This document shows, piece by piece, positions 48,640 to 61,077 of a DNA stretch of 64,000 nucleotides. The notes beneath the pieces were generated by a model, which did not search any database, was not told the DNA's origin, and saw only the letters and a list, made by a program, of their open reading frames with translations. This DNA is from Fomitopsis serialis. Taxonomy: Eukaryota > Basidiomycota > Agaricomycetes > Polyporales > Fomitopsidaceae. Every line of letters starts with the position of its first letter. Positions within the stretch are counted from its first letter, which is position 1. Made by a program: the position numbers and the translations under genes. Where the stretch lies: the NCBI RefSeq assembly GCF_022376445.1, contig NW_025955111.1, positions 1-64,000 of the forward strand, written 5' to 3'.

Positions 48640-51600
48640 ATGTATAGCTAGTAGTAGTACATTCGGTCCTCAGGCTCATCCAAGCGCAATACATCTCAGC
48701 CATCGTAGCAACTGGAAGCATGAATCTTCAATCGATACAGTGAACAAAACAGAGTCACCTCCAAACCGTCCTTCTACTCAGTGAGTCGGCCGATATGATA
48801 GGGAGGCAGACCGTGACCGCTTGTTAACAACCAATCCCTCACACTGACCCGCGCCCCGTATGGGCGGTACTCGGACGAGGCCGCATTGCCGCCACCTCCG
48901 TCTGGACCGTCTGGACGACGCGCCACGTCTTCAGCATGAGGACTCCTGGGTATTGCTGACTCGGAATTCCTGAACGGGAGACGAGTGAGACGGACGTGTG
49001 CCTGTGTGTGCGTGGGTAAATGGGCTTACTCATGATGACGATATCAACTGTGCTTGTAGGTGACGGCGACTACGCCACGAGCAGACCATGGCTGCAACAA
49101 GCCACGGAAGATGGTCTCGAGCTTCTCCCTGAATACGACCACATCCAAAATATGATTAATCCGATGACTCAGGTACGTCGTCACCTCGACATCCTGCAAT
49201 GCGTCGAAGTATGGCCGGCTCATGACCTCGTGCAGGTCCCGTAGATTGAGTGCCTCTAGGACAGCATTGGGCTCTTGAGGAGCGAGAATGTCATCGTCGA
49301 AACGGGGTGTGATGCGGACCGCGATGTGCTCGAGCTGATGGCTTCGGATGGTGGAGAGGACACCATGTAACTCGTCCGTTGCTTGGGTCCACGCCGCACG
49401 AGGCCCCTTGTCTTGAACTCGGATGTGCTGAATGGCTTGCAGTGTGAAGTCCCAGGATCGCAGTGAGGTGTTTTGCGACAGATTGCTGTGAGTATCTACA
49501 TTTTCCATGGACATCATGATCAGCGGCGAAGTCTATGAGCAAAACAAAGATGATCTTACAGTCTTCATCGTCATGGTAAAGTATCTCGCAGTAACGGGTC
49601 AACGATGCCCCTGCCGCTTCGAGGAGGTTGTTAAGGGGCATCTGCCATGTCGCGGAGGGATAGACCAACCAAACTTTCAGATCCGCAAGTGAGGTGCAGA
49701 GGCCTGAGTGCGTCATCCAGACGAGGAACATCGCCATGGCTTCTTGCTGGCGCACGTCGATCTCAACGGATCGAAGACGAATGTGAGACGATGGGTAAAA
49801 TGGCGAGGCTCCCGCGTAGCTGGCAGCGCCTTGCTGAGCGATCTCAACATCTAACGTGAGGTCTGTAAGCTGGGGGAAGGCATATACAATCTGCCGTAAC
49901 TGCGTGATGTTGTTGAATAGGCAACGGCTGAGCGTCAACGACTTGACAGACTTGAACCTCGACAGGGCGAGGAAGAAGTCTGTGCGGATGAAGCGACGGT
50001 CTCCACGCTCGAGGTGAAAAATGCGTACACGAGGCATCACACCAGCGAGTGCGGATGGTAGTGCCTGAAGGGTGTGATGTTCTTCGTCGGCCAGTAGCCG
50101 GTATGTGCTCGCGAGCCACTGCTTGACGCTTGGTGACGCGTGGCACTGTTTGAACAGCATGTTGAAGCTGGTGCGACTGCGAATCTCGACGGCATAGTAG
50201 AGGTTCTGCATCGCGCGAGGATACCACATTGGGCAGACCAGCGCCGCCGCGGCCAATGCGGGCTGATCACCGATCATCGCGTCAATAACGAGCTCGAAGA
50301 CCTCGAGCGGGATCCGAGCGGAGAGGGCCAGGGCCAGTGTTCCCTGAAAACGTGCGTCCCGCCAGCCTCTGAAGACCCTTCCGACCCTCCTATCCTCGTA
50401 GATCCATTCATCGGTGCTGGCTTCCTCATTGCTCTGTTCAGAGGCACTGCTCTGACCGACATTGGTATGCCCGTCGGCACTCCATTGCGTGAGTTGTGCG
50501 TGTGAGACGTCGGGAGAAGGAGGAAGATGCTAAGTGAACGGCGCATCAGTCGGGATCATGGACGGAAGAGTCAACAGGATGACCGACACTACTAGGCTGG
50601 AGATCGGACATAAGTGGGGCACTCGCACCCTATGAGTATGCGACGTAGATATACTCGCTATGAGCAAGTACACTCAGATCACGGCGTGTACTTGGGTGAG
50701 TGGACGTCCATGCCCCTAATCTATTCCTCGCTGCATTCTTCGAGGCGCCCATGGGCCATTGCGGCAGTTTGTCAAGGCGCTGGATTCGGAGACTAAACTC
50801 TTAATCCTCACATACATGCTGTACACATCGTCTTCCAGCAAACCAACAAGATCAATTGATTATCTAGTCTATTACTGCAATGAGGCGCAAAATATTCTTC
50901 CTCGTCGTCAATGGTAACTGTCGTGCCTTTTCCTTGTCCAGTGCATCAAGCTTGTACTAACCCTCGATCAGCGTTTGTTGTATCTTAGGTACCGTGATAC
51001 CACTGGAAATAATTGTGAGTGACGGTAGATACATCGTGGCTGATTACGCACCGATTGTAGCTAGCATGTTGAACACTGAAGGCGGGACTTGAGTACGTAC
51101 TTCCAGATGCAGTCAACGGAACGAGCAGCTCACCGACAAACGCGAACAATACCCAAGCATCGCGCCACCGGTTGTGGATGCTGATGTCGAGGGGCTCGTA
51201 GAACTGATCCCCGACGGCGTACTGGCAATACCGACAGGAAGTGGAGTCCTGCAGGTTGTCGATGTAGCCGCCGTACGTGTTCACGAACTCGGCGCCCCAT
51301 CCCTCGCAGGTCTGTCCAGACGGCGGATTGAAGATAGCGAATTCGTCCGCCTTGCAGGTCACGCGCAGTCCGTGCAGCTCCGTCGAAAGCATCGTGCTGA
51401 GCGTCCGCGTGTACGGGTTCAACTGGTAGAGCCACGACTTGAAGAAGTGGTTTAGAGAGTAGTACGGTATCGTGACTGCACCGTAGCAGTGTGAATGAAG
51501 TGCTAGACAGTTGACAAAGGAATGCCGTACCTCCGCAGAAGTTGTTGAGAATGAGTGCGATGAAGGGGTTGAACAAGACAGCGAGCTTCGAGGGATGAGT

Positions 51601-51730
51601 CCCGTGTACGGTCGATTCAGTAGGGACACTTACGAAGAGATTCAATGACAGTGATGCGATGAGTTGGCCCAGGGTCACACCAAGCAACTGAGAGCATTCG
51701 TCAACGCCAGAGTGCATTCGAAGCTAATCT
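48640..51730. repeat. Inverted duplication, block 1, right arm
   Basis: Reverse-orientation partner of 1-6190. It is uninterrupted: here the ABC exon and F-box gene are open and the ABC gene continues to full length. Confidence 0.8.
49044..50277 (-). CDS. F-box-like protein (right copy)
   Basis: Exon 2 is 49044-49495. Exon 1 ends at 49560; the intron 49496-49559 aligns with that of the left copy. From the ATG at 50277 (MIGDQPALAAAALVC) the protein has 389 aa. The same frame stays open upstream to about 50470 and encodes the F-box-like RIPLEVFELVIDAM, so the true start must lie further 5', perhaps in an unseen exon. LRR-like strands (FKSVKSLTLSRC, FPQLTDLTLDV) and the terminal LQPWSARGVV match the left copy. 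Presumed SCF substrate adaptor. The acidic leader is altered by indels relative to the left copy. Confidence 0.7.
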
Positions 51731-54700
51731 ATATCTTACCTCCATGAATCTGCGATCCAAATTCAACATCATTCGATGTCAACAGCATAAAATCACTCAC
51801 ATCACTATGAGCAGCTGGAAACCAGTCCCGTCAATCCCTGTAGAGTTGTTTCGACCGAAGCCCATAGGATACACCTTTCGTCGTCGTCAGCGGCTCTGCA
51901 ATGCAATGTAAAGAGCAACCGAGTCTTACCATGAGGACCCAGTAGACGATCGCACACAAGATCGAATACGGCAGTTCACCGAGTAGCTGACCGATGGCGA
52001 AGACCTCCGGCGAGTAGACTCGTGCGGACGATTCTGTCACGCGAAGTCAGCAGAGTGTTACATCCGTCGCATCTGTGAGGACATACCCCTGATGAAGATG
52101 CCTGAGCAATAGGTGATTAGCGTACAACAGGTTCGTCATGCCGAGAAACGTACTTCGATTGAAGAGGAATATCGGCTCCACTTGCGAATGAGAACTGTAG
52201 GAAGCACGGACACCCAGAATCTGTTGCAAGGCAATCAGGGGTCTACGATATCGCAGGGAGGCATGGTACACACATTCCGAATACTCGATACTGGCGACAT
52301 CCATCAGCAGGTATAAAGGAGCCATGCGTCGAACGACATACCTGCAGGTCGCGCGAGCTGTTGCCGAGTTGCAAGAACGTAAGAGAGACCCACAGACTGA
52401 CGAAGATATGCACGTAGAGTCGGCTCCAGATGTAGTTCGGCGAACGCCAGATTGCGATGGCATTACGCCGAGTAACCGTCTTCAGCTGGTACAAGAACGG
52501 TGTGGCATCTATAGGCATGTCAGTTCATCTCGCAACGCTAGAGGAAGCAACACGATCGCACATGTTGCGTGGTCCTCCGCACCGCCCTTGTGTGTGAGGG
52601 ACTTCGCCTTGATCTCCTGGATCTCCGCCATGACCTGAGTCGCTTCAGGCGACTCCGCCCAGATCTCCGTCCAGTCGCGGTCGCCAATCCGAGGCGCGAC
52701 GCCAGCACCGATCGCGTCCAGCAGGTACTCAGCCACATTCGCGTTCGGTGGGCATTGCGCGCCGTTGCGAGCCAGATAGTCCCGGAGGACTGCACCGTCT
52801 GGGCCGATGGGACCGAAGTAGCACGTATAGCCTCCGCGTTCCAGGAGGAGGAGCCGGTCGAACTGGAGGAACAGCATCGAGCTCGGTTGGTGGATCTGGA
52901 GAAGGATGAGTACCACTGGGAGTGTGCGATGTGTAACCTACCGTGCACAGAATGGGGAGACCGCTGTCAGTGAGCTTGCGGAGCAGGCGAACGATGTTCC
53001 AAGCGCTCTGCGAGTCCAAACCTGTAGACACGATGCCTATCAGACGAGGCGCAGAAGTAGGACGATGCCAACGCACCTGACGTCGGTTCATCCAAGAAGA
53101 GAAGGAACTCCGGCTTGCTAGCCAGCTCAACGCCAATGGTGAGTCGTTTCTTCAAACACAGTCGATTAGCAGGCGCATGCGACGGTCTGAGATCCTGCTA
53201 CCGACTTTGGCTTCCTGGCTGAGGCAGATCGTCATCACTTCCGTGAGGTCCTGCAGCTCTAGAAGGTCGATGATCTCTTCCACATATATGTCCTTCTCTT
53301 CTTTGGGCACGTTCATCGGCTGCCGCAGATACGCGGAGAACCGGAGAGCCTCGCGGACAGTCTGAAACAATGTGAGAATCAATTGACTCTTTCAGGATGC
53401 GTAGCTCGTCACCGAAGTCGGGTTATGCACGTCCATTTGCTCCGCGTATGCTGTCGAACGAGCAAAGCTCGAGTCCAAAGGCCGCCCGTCTACGAAGATG
53501 TCGCCGGAAACCACACCGAGAGTTTTGCGCTGGGCGAGGACATCAAGGCAAGTAGTTTTGCCTTGTGTATTTGTTAGTAGCGGTGGAGTCATTGCTGTGA
53601 TCCAAACTCACCAGCTCCTGACGCACCCATCAAGGCCTGCCGACGTAGAATATTAGCAGCGTCATCTACGGAGACTCGAAGCGCATACCGTGAGGGTTCC
53701 AGGTTTCACGTAGCCATACAAGTCGTGGAGAAGCTGACGTTGCCCTCCCGGAACAGGTATGTGATAGCTGAGCCCCTCCCAGGTAAGTGCGTGTTTTTGT
53801 CCCAGATCCTGGCTGAACGACACCATGAGAACACCCACGTCTCTGATACGACATCATCACAAACCTAGAGACTTTGGAGACATCGTCGCTTGGGAATTGG
53901 TCCTTCTCTGGGATGACATCTCGCTTCGATTTCAACGCCTCATTCAAGGCGCGGGTCTCCGGCGTTTCCTTGACGAACAGTCGGAATCCGCTTCCTCGAT
54001 GCAAAACCTATAAACGGAGAGTTCAGTCATGAGTGACGTGGAATTGTGGTCTGTCTTACCGGTCGACCTTCGATGGCAAGGTACTGCAGTATTTGATAGA
54101 AGATGAACCATCCCAAGAGCACGAGGAAGTTGCGCCTCCAGATGTCAGCGGTATCCAGGCCGAAAGCTGCTTGCAAATATGCTTTCCCAGAAACTTGAGG
54201 GTCGCCGGGCAACGCTCCGAATAAGGTACAGACTTGATTCGAACCAAGTCCAGTCCTGAGTGGATAATGCGGTCAGCGAAAGTGACTAATGAGTCCTTAC
54301 AAGCCTTGTCACTGACGGGTACTTGTCCAAACCGGGCGGATTCCGTGGAACGACAAAGGAGCCATCACAAGAGAACTGGATCGAAAGATCAACTGAAGCC
54401 TGAGCGGAAACCAATGGTGTGCACTTGCATTGATGCGCATGAACTCGTTCTCCATGCATCCCGCAAATGCTGCAGTGGGGTCAATAAACTATGAAGCACG
54501 CATCACTATGAACAATACCGTAAGACATCGGATTGAGATATGACTAGAAGAGATTCAGTGGGTTGTTATAGACCTCTACAGGGAGAAACTCACGATCCAG
54601 AACAGCCATCGCTTCATTTGGAACACCGGAATCATCCATCCTCCGAACAAGATGATCGGAGCGATGCAGAACGTCGTGATCCTGAAAGCAGCGTCGTGTG

Positions 54701-57154
54701 TTGCCGTGATCAGTCCGAAGAATCTAAACATCGCCTGTATGTCTTAGTTAGCATCCTTTTACAAAGACGACAGCGTCTGCGCCACATACCTGCATGTCGA
54801 GGAAGGCGAGCCAGTTGAAGAGGTAGAACGTGAAGAAGCCGCCCGCACTCCGTTCCAAGTGCGTCATGAAGTAGATAATCATGGTGTAGAGGAACAGACG
54901 CACTGCCGAGAACGGCATGTCTGCGAGCGTGTTTGCAAGCGGGAGCGCGCCAGGACGGTGTAGGCCATAGGACATCTGTACACGAATGTAAGCGTCAGTT
55001 ACCCCAGCGCATACGCCCTGTGCGCACCTGTTTCTCGTAGATGGGACGGAAGAACATGATGACAGGAAGCTACACGCAAGTCAGAATGAGTGTTGCGAAT
55101 GAAGAGATCGTACATACTTCAGAGAACGCCATCAGGCAGGACGTCAAGAGCGTCGTCCAAATAACGCTGCTACGTGTGAATGCTCCATCGGCGCCAAGAG
55201 TCAGGTCGAACCATCCGGCACCGGTTACAATGGCCAAAACCTACGACACATGATTCAGCTCGATACCTTCCGGAGTGACAAAATGGCACTCACGATCGTC
55301 AAGAAGAAACCTGTGACAAGGCCGAACTTCCCCTGCCAAATAACCTGCGTCTGGCGTCTCCAGATGTTCATGACCTGAGCTACAAAACTGATGGTATACG
55401 GGCTTTTCTTCGACACTCCCCTGTGTTGCTCAGCCACGACTGCCGCACGGAACTCTTCCTGTTCCTTCGCATCCCCTGCCGTCTCCCCCTTGTAACGCGA
55501 GAACACTTCCGATTCCTTGTGCCAGATGGGAGACGCGCAGAAGGCGTCTTCGAGTGTGTCTGGAGTCGAGGGAACGGTGACAGCAGAATATCCAGGAGCG
55601 AACTGGCGTTCGTGCGGATCCGTGCAACCGGTGAGATAATCGGGGGTGGTCTGGCGCGGTAGAGGCTTGTATCCTAATTTCGAAGTATGCACGTGCTTCG
55701 GATGGTGGCCCGAAGTACACTGTGGAAGACGTCAGCTCTGTTTGGCGATCAAGAACAAGATTTGCCCCAACCTTGACGACCCTTGTCCAGCAGGAGGACC
55801 TTGTCGAATAGCTCGTACATGTTTTCACCGGCTTGATACCTGTGGGATGTCAGCTTTCGAAAAGAAGCGGATCCGCGAAGCACTCACAGGCTGACAAAAG
55901 TCGTTTGCCCGAGAATGTCGGTCTACACTCACGTCAACCGAGAGTTCAGCACAAATGAGGGGACGCCTACCGAGATGCGCAGACATTTGACAAAGTCGGT
56001 GGCGTTCGAAGCGTCTAGACCTCGTGTGGAATTGTCCCAGCACTGAACGCGGGCACGGGTGGTCATCATTTCGGCGATGCTGACGCGCTTGCGCTCTCCA
56101 CCACTACAATATTATTAGGCTCTAGATGCGCGACTTTTCATTCGCACTCGAACGTACCTGACTCCTGGGACGAACTGAACCAAAGCCGTCAGCCAACAGT
56201 AAGACTTGCCCAGGAAAAAGACTGACCTCGTTTCCGACAAGAGTGTCTGCCGTATGGGAGATGTTAAGCATTTTGAGCAATGCGTTCTTCAACGAGTTGT
56301 TGAATGCCGTTTTCGACGTCCCCGGAGCACGTCCCTTTGGACCTGGCGTCTTCATGCTCAGTCCATAGCCGAGGGTCTGCGACACCGTCAAGTAAGGGAT
56401 ATGGACGTCATCTACATCAGAGTTAGTCGATAAGCCAGTGGACTGCCGCAGATCACGAACCCGCATGGTTGTAGAGGACCTCGCCCTTGTAATGCTTGCG
56501 CATCTCGGTGGCCTCGATCCTGCGTACTGGACTTGCCCGGAAACCTTCGCATAGTCGCCTCTTTGGTTCGCGATGACCTTCAAGAACGTACTACACCCAG
56601 CGCCTGGTGTTCCAAGCACCAAGCACATCTCGCCGGGCTTGAGACAGCCACTGGACCTAGTATCGGGGTCAGAGACGTGCGGATTTGATGTATTCAAAAC
56701 TCACTTGTGCAGGACAGTACGCGTCGGAATCTGCTTGCGAAGTGAAGGAAAGAACCGGTATAGGAAAGCCTTGATCCATGAAAGCGGCGTCAAGAAGAAT
56801 GCGATGATTGCAACTAGAAGCTGGGTGAGTCTCAGCACATCCTCGACCGAATCTCCTGAACGTACGAGGAAAGGTCGGTATGTATATCTTGTGACCGACG
56901 CCACCGACCACGTCGACTTGAAGATCCTCCCAAACGACGCCTACGTGCTTATGCTTGATTCCGGCTGCCTGGTTAGCATCGTTGGACGAGACCAAGTACT
57001 CCCGAAGGTCAAAAGTGGTTTCCCCGCCCTTCTCGATGTCTTCGTCTTGCGCGCTGCTTGAGGCCTGCATAGACAACCGTTGAGATACCTCATTGAAGGT
57101 CGCCTTCGCGATGCCCTCGTCGACGGTGTCCGTCTTGAGAGCTGGGTCGGGCAT
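50968..57154 (-). CDS. PDR-type (ABCG) full-size ABC transporter
   Basis: A long many-exon gene starting [14 protein letters not shown] at 57154 and ending at 50968-50970 after [11 protein letters not shown], with NBD1-TMD1-NBD2-TMD2 order. NBD1 has the PDR-type Walker [10 protein letters not shown], signature [10 protein letters not shown] and Walker [14 protein letters not shown]2 has Walker A GASGAGKTT, the degenerate second signature region [14 protein letters not shown] and Walker [21 protein letters not shown]1 includes [16 protein letters not shown]. The extracellular C-terminal loop has FNPPSGQTC and CQYAVGDQF. The final exon was fixed by finding a splice near 51115 that restores FNMLATI. 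PDR pumps sit in the plasma membrane and expel hydrophobic compounds, so export of, or self-protection from, the prenylated product is plausible. A broken copy lies at 1-3860. Confidence 0.92.
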
Positions 57155-58890
57155 GCCTAGTAGCTTGTCGAGAACTAATCTGGAAGAATCGCGCGAATGC
57201 TCGGGCTAAAACCACTGGCCTGGTATTGGATTACGTCCAACTCTACCGTGGAGCGAAATGGAACCATGGTACGTTTGCTGCCTTCCTCGCAGCAAACGAA
57301 TAGTCAGCCGGGTATTGGAGTGCGGAAACGTTGCCGGAGACTGAGTAAGTACCGCGCGCTAGATCGCACCAAACTGCACGACGGAGAATTCCTGCCAGCT
57401 GTCTGTCCGACCCTGACAGTGATGGGGAACTCACCGAGAGTGAACATGTTGTAACCCTACATGGCGACTCTGCTGAACCCGGGACAGCGGTAACAGTGCG
57501 ATGGCACTCATGAAGCACCGCTCACTTGTTCATTTCATCATCGCGACGAACACCGGAGCGCTGATCCCGCAGCCCAGAGCGAGTGCCAAGGCTAGTCATC
57601 GAGAACAAAAGGTATTTTGCGACCAATTTGCGACGAACGAAAATACCCACATGCGAGGTTGTGAGTCGAATAATCTTGTGTGTGGTGTCAACAACGTTGC
57701 TGTAAAGGACTCGACTGGACCATTCCACATCTGAAACTCCGCCCCAATGTGTCACCAAAGCGCATGTACTGTACTTTGATATCTGAGTCTGAATTGTGCG
57801 CGTCCTCTGAATAACTGGAAGACTCCGACCTGTGGCGTGTCGCACCGAGGTGACCCAGAAGATACCCAGTCCCCCCGTAACATCCTTCGCGTCTGCGCTG
57901 TTCGCTGTGTTGTAAAGGCACGATATTGCACACCATGTGCAGTCCGATCAATTGGCGGGCCATCCTTGCGGACTGGGCGTGCATTCTCATTCAGTATTAT
58001 GGGCGCGTAGCGGCATAGCCGCCCGGGCAGGCTGACAAAATGTCGGTAACTCCGGGTCAGGTATTCTTGCCGAGCCGAAATGGTACAGTCATCCTACCGG
58101 TAGGACGTACTGACCGGTAAGTACACTCCGTACTTGCACCGGCAGCCCGATAGGTACGATTTTACATCCTGCTTCTCCGAATAGCAGACGTAACTATTTA
58201 CTATTGCAGGTTGGTTGTAATATATCTTCCTGCAGAGTGACATAGTTGTAGCATCCCCACCCAGGACTCGACCTCTCACGTCGTTGACCTCACTAGCCAT
58301 TTCTTAGACTGGCTCCTGCAGTATTTTGTTAGCGACCGAGTACTGACCACTAACTACTTATGCGGCGTCTTGCTAAGGGAACAGCGGACATCCGTCCCTA
58401 GACCGCTTGCGTACACGTGTTTGGCGATCTGGCGGTCGCCTGGCGGATCGTCCTTCAACTTGACGGGTCCGGCGGAAAGGTGGATCAGCGTTATCCATTT
58501 CGGTATGTCTTTCGCCATCCTCGCACACCGGTATGACAAGGGCGCGTTGACAGGGGCGGTTCGCCGCACACCACTTCCGTCAAGACGCGCGGTCCCTTGG
58601 CATCTCCTATCGTCGTGGCAGCGCTCACACCACGACGTTGACTCGGAGTCCGACATAGCTTTTGATCGGTGATGCGCCACGACAAATCGCTGCAGACCAG
58701 ATGTTGTGAAGACTGGAGAGACCCCGCGCAGCGCAAGGATAATCGTGGGGTCGGATATGTCTATGACGAGCAGTCACAGAATGCATGAGAGTGGTTGCTG
58801 TGACATGTCGAGACAGGACTCTAGAGCTTAGTACGGAGAGTCCTCAGGTCTCAGGCCCCAAGGGTTCGCGAAGATACTGACCCCTCTATC
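57155..58890. other. Divergent region between transporter and P450c
   Basis: Probably carries both promoters. Open frames at 57522-57845 and 58354-58680 have no recognisable motif. Short related sequences (GTACTGACCGGTAAGTAC near 58110 and GTACTGACCACTAACTAC near 58340) bracket about 230 bp, but I cannot interpret them. Confidence 0.4.
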
Positions 58891-61077
58891 ATGGTGGCCT
58901 TCTTAGCGGTAGCCGCTGCTCTATGTGCGGTCTTGCTCATCGCGCTCAACCGTAGTCGTGGTCGTGGTAAACGTCTACCTCCTGGGCCTAAGGGCCTACC
59001 GGTGTTGGGCAACGCCCTCGACATGCCGACCGGTAACCTGTGGACAACGTTCACAGAATGGGGTCACAAGTATGGTATGTCTTCGTCCTTGGTTGTCTTC
59101 GCACCGACTCAAAGTACCGCGAAATAGGTGACATAGTGTCCATCACCGTCTTTGGCCAGACTATCGTGATCCTCAATTCCTGGGCAGTCGCTTCTGAGCT
59201 CATGGAGAAGCGTGGTGCACTCTACTCGGATCGCCCCAAGCCGTATACAGCGGCGAACTCATCGGATGGAAGAACGTCGTGCTCTTCTCATCGTATGGTG
59301 AGCGGCTGCGTGAGCAACGCAGACTCATCCACAAGCTCGTCAACACACCTGCGCAACTCGAGAAGGTCTTGCCTCCGGAGAAGGGACTCGAGAAACACTG
59401 GCACAGGTTCGCAAAGGACGTCCTTCGGGCTCCGGAACGGCTCGACCGGCACATTCAGAAGTGCGCTTTGGCCCCATTTCCGCCCTTGAAGTGAAGTGCT
59501 CATGCACTGCTATTGATGTGCAGCGCTGTCGTGTCAGTGTTGATGCAGGTCTCGCACGGTTTCACTCCCGAGGGAGTGGACGACCCGATGACTGTTGTGT
59601 ACGGTGACGCCATGGAGCAGTTCAGTATAGTCACTGCACCCGGAGCTTTTCTTGTCGATGTACTTACTCTCGACATACACCAACGTTCGCTGAGTGACTT
59701 TTCCCCAGGTCTTCCCTATACTTCGCTACGTGCCTTCTTGGATGCCAGGGACTTCATGGAAGCGACAGGCCGTAGCGTATGCGAAGACAGTTGCTGATAT
59801 GGCTGACATACCATTCTTGCGACTTAAACGCCAGATTGTGAGTGTCTCCTTGGTCTATCCACTATCCGACGCTGAACTATGATAGACCGCAGGCACTGCG
59901 GAGCCATCATTTGGCTCCTTCAACATGCAAGGGAGCGCACTGAGCGCGGAACAGGAACATATGGTGAAATGGGCTGCGACGTCCATCTACTTTGGTGAGA
60001 GCTACAAACTTTGAAGATCGTTCGCCACTCGTCTGACTTCAGGCTACAACGAATGCAGGCGGGGCTAATACAGTGAGTAGCGCCCAATCTTCCCACTGTA
60101 CCGTCTGACTCAGCATCAACTCTCGACAGACGATTCCAACAAGTATGTGTCCTTCGCGTCGTTGCGTAGAATACGCTACCAACGCAATGCATCCTTCTAG
60201 TTCGCCTGTTCTTTCTTTGCATGACTCTTTTCCCGCACGTTCAGGCGAAGGCACAAGCCGAGATTGACTCTGTGTTGGGCGACGCGCTTCCAGCCTTGAA
60301 CGACAGGGCACGGCTGCCTTATGTGGACGCTCTCGTGAAAGAGGTGTTCCGGTGGAATCCACCAGCTCCAGGAGGTGCGTATGTCGTCAGACCTAGTGTC
60401 AGATATCGATTTCCCGACGAAGGACAACTGTATGACTGATGCTTCGTCTTTCAGCTGGTTTCCGTCGTACTACAGAGGACGACGAATACAAGGGCTACTT
60501 CATTCCCAAGGGCGCAATCGTCATCCCGAATGTTTGGTGCGCTGATTGTTATAATCTGATTGTACGTGTCGAGAGCCCTTACGCCTCGTCTCTACGAAGG
60601 CATTTCTCCATGACCCGCAGCGCTATCAAGACCCCATGTCTTTCAACCCGATCGCTTTATGCCTTCCGTAGGCAAGTCCCCGAGGCAGACCCCAGGCCGC
60701 CTTGCTTTGGCTTCGGGTGAGTCCCTACCTATTGTCTACTTCCGAGGTGCTGTGTTCACATTGATTCAAGTCGGCGGGCATGCCCTGGCTACACACTTGG
60801 AGAAGCCGATGTGTTCGTAGCATGTGCAACGGCGCTGGCGCTATTCGACATATCGTCTCCTTCGGTGGGAGAACGGGAAACGAAGACGTCTCCAATGAGC
60901 GTCTCGCCCCTCGAGCTGTGTACATACAACGGCTCGATCAGGTGCGTTTTATGCTGTCAATCACGACTGTAGGATACTGATGGGTAATTTACTAGTCATC
61001 CCAAACCCTTCGACTGTTCCTTGAAGCCACGTAACCAGAGAGTCGAGACCACCATCCTGAGTCTCAACGGTGACTAG
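58891..61077 (+). pseudogene. Third cytochrome P450 (P450c), frameshifted
   Basis: Clear P450 gene of the same broad group as P450a/b but distant. It has an anchor (MVAFLAVAAALCAVLLI), the hinge LPPGPKGLPVLGN, FSSYGERLREQRRLIHKL, an I-helix with GGANT, EVFRWNP (ExxR) and the heme loop CFGFGRRACPG rebuilt across the intron ending near 60772. The C-terminus is SHPKPFDCSLKPR, stop at 61075-61077. At least three single-base losses break the frame: near 59245 (before GELIGWKN), near 60653 (FNP-DRF) and near 60680 (KSP-EADP). A fourth may spoil the donor near 59838. The losses look like a missing G in short G runs, so sequencing error is as likely as decay. Would act as a monooxygenase if intact. 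Confidence 0.7.
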
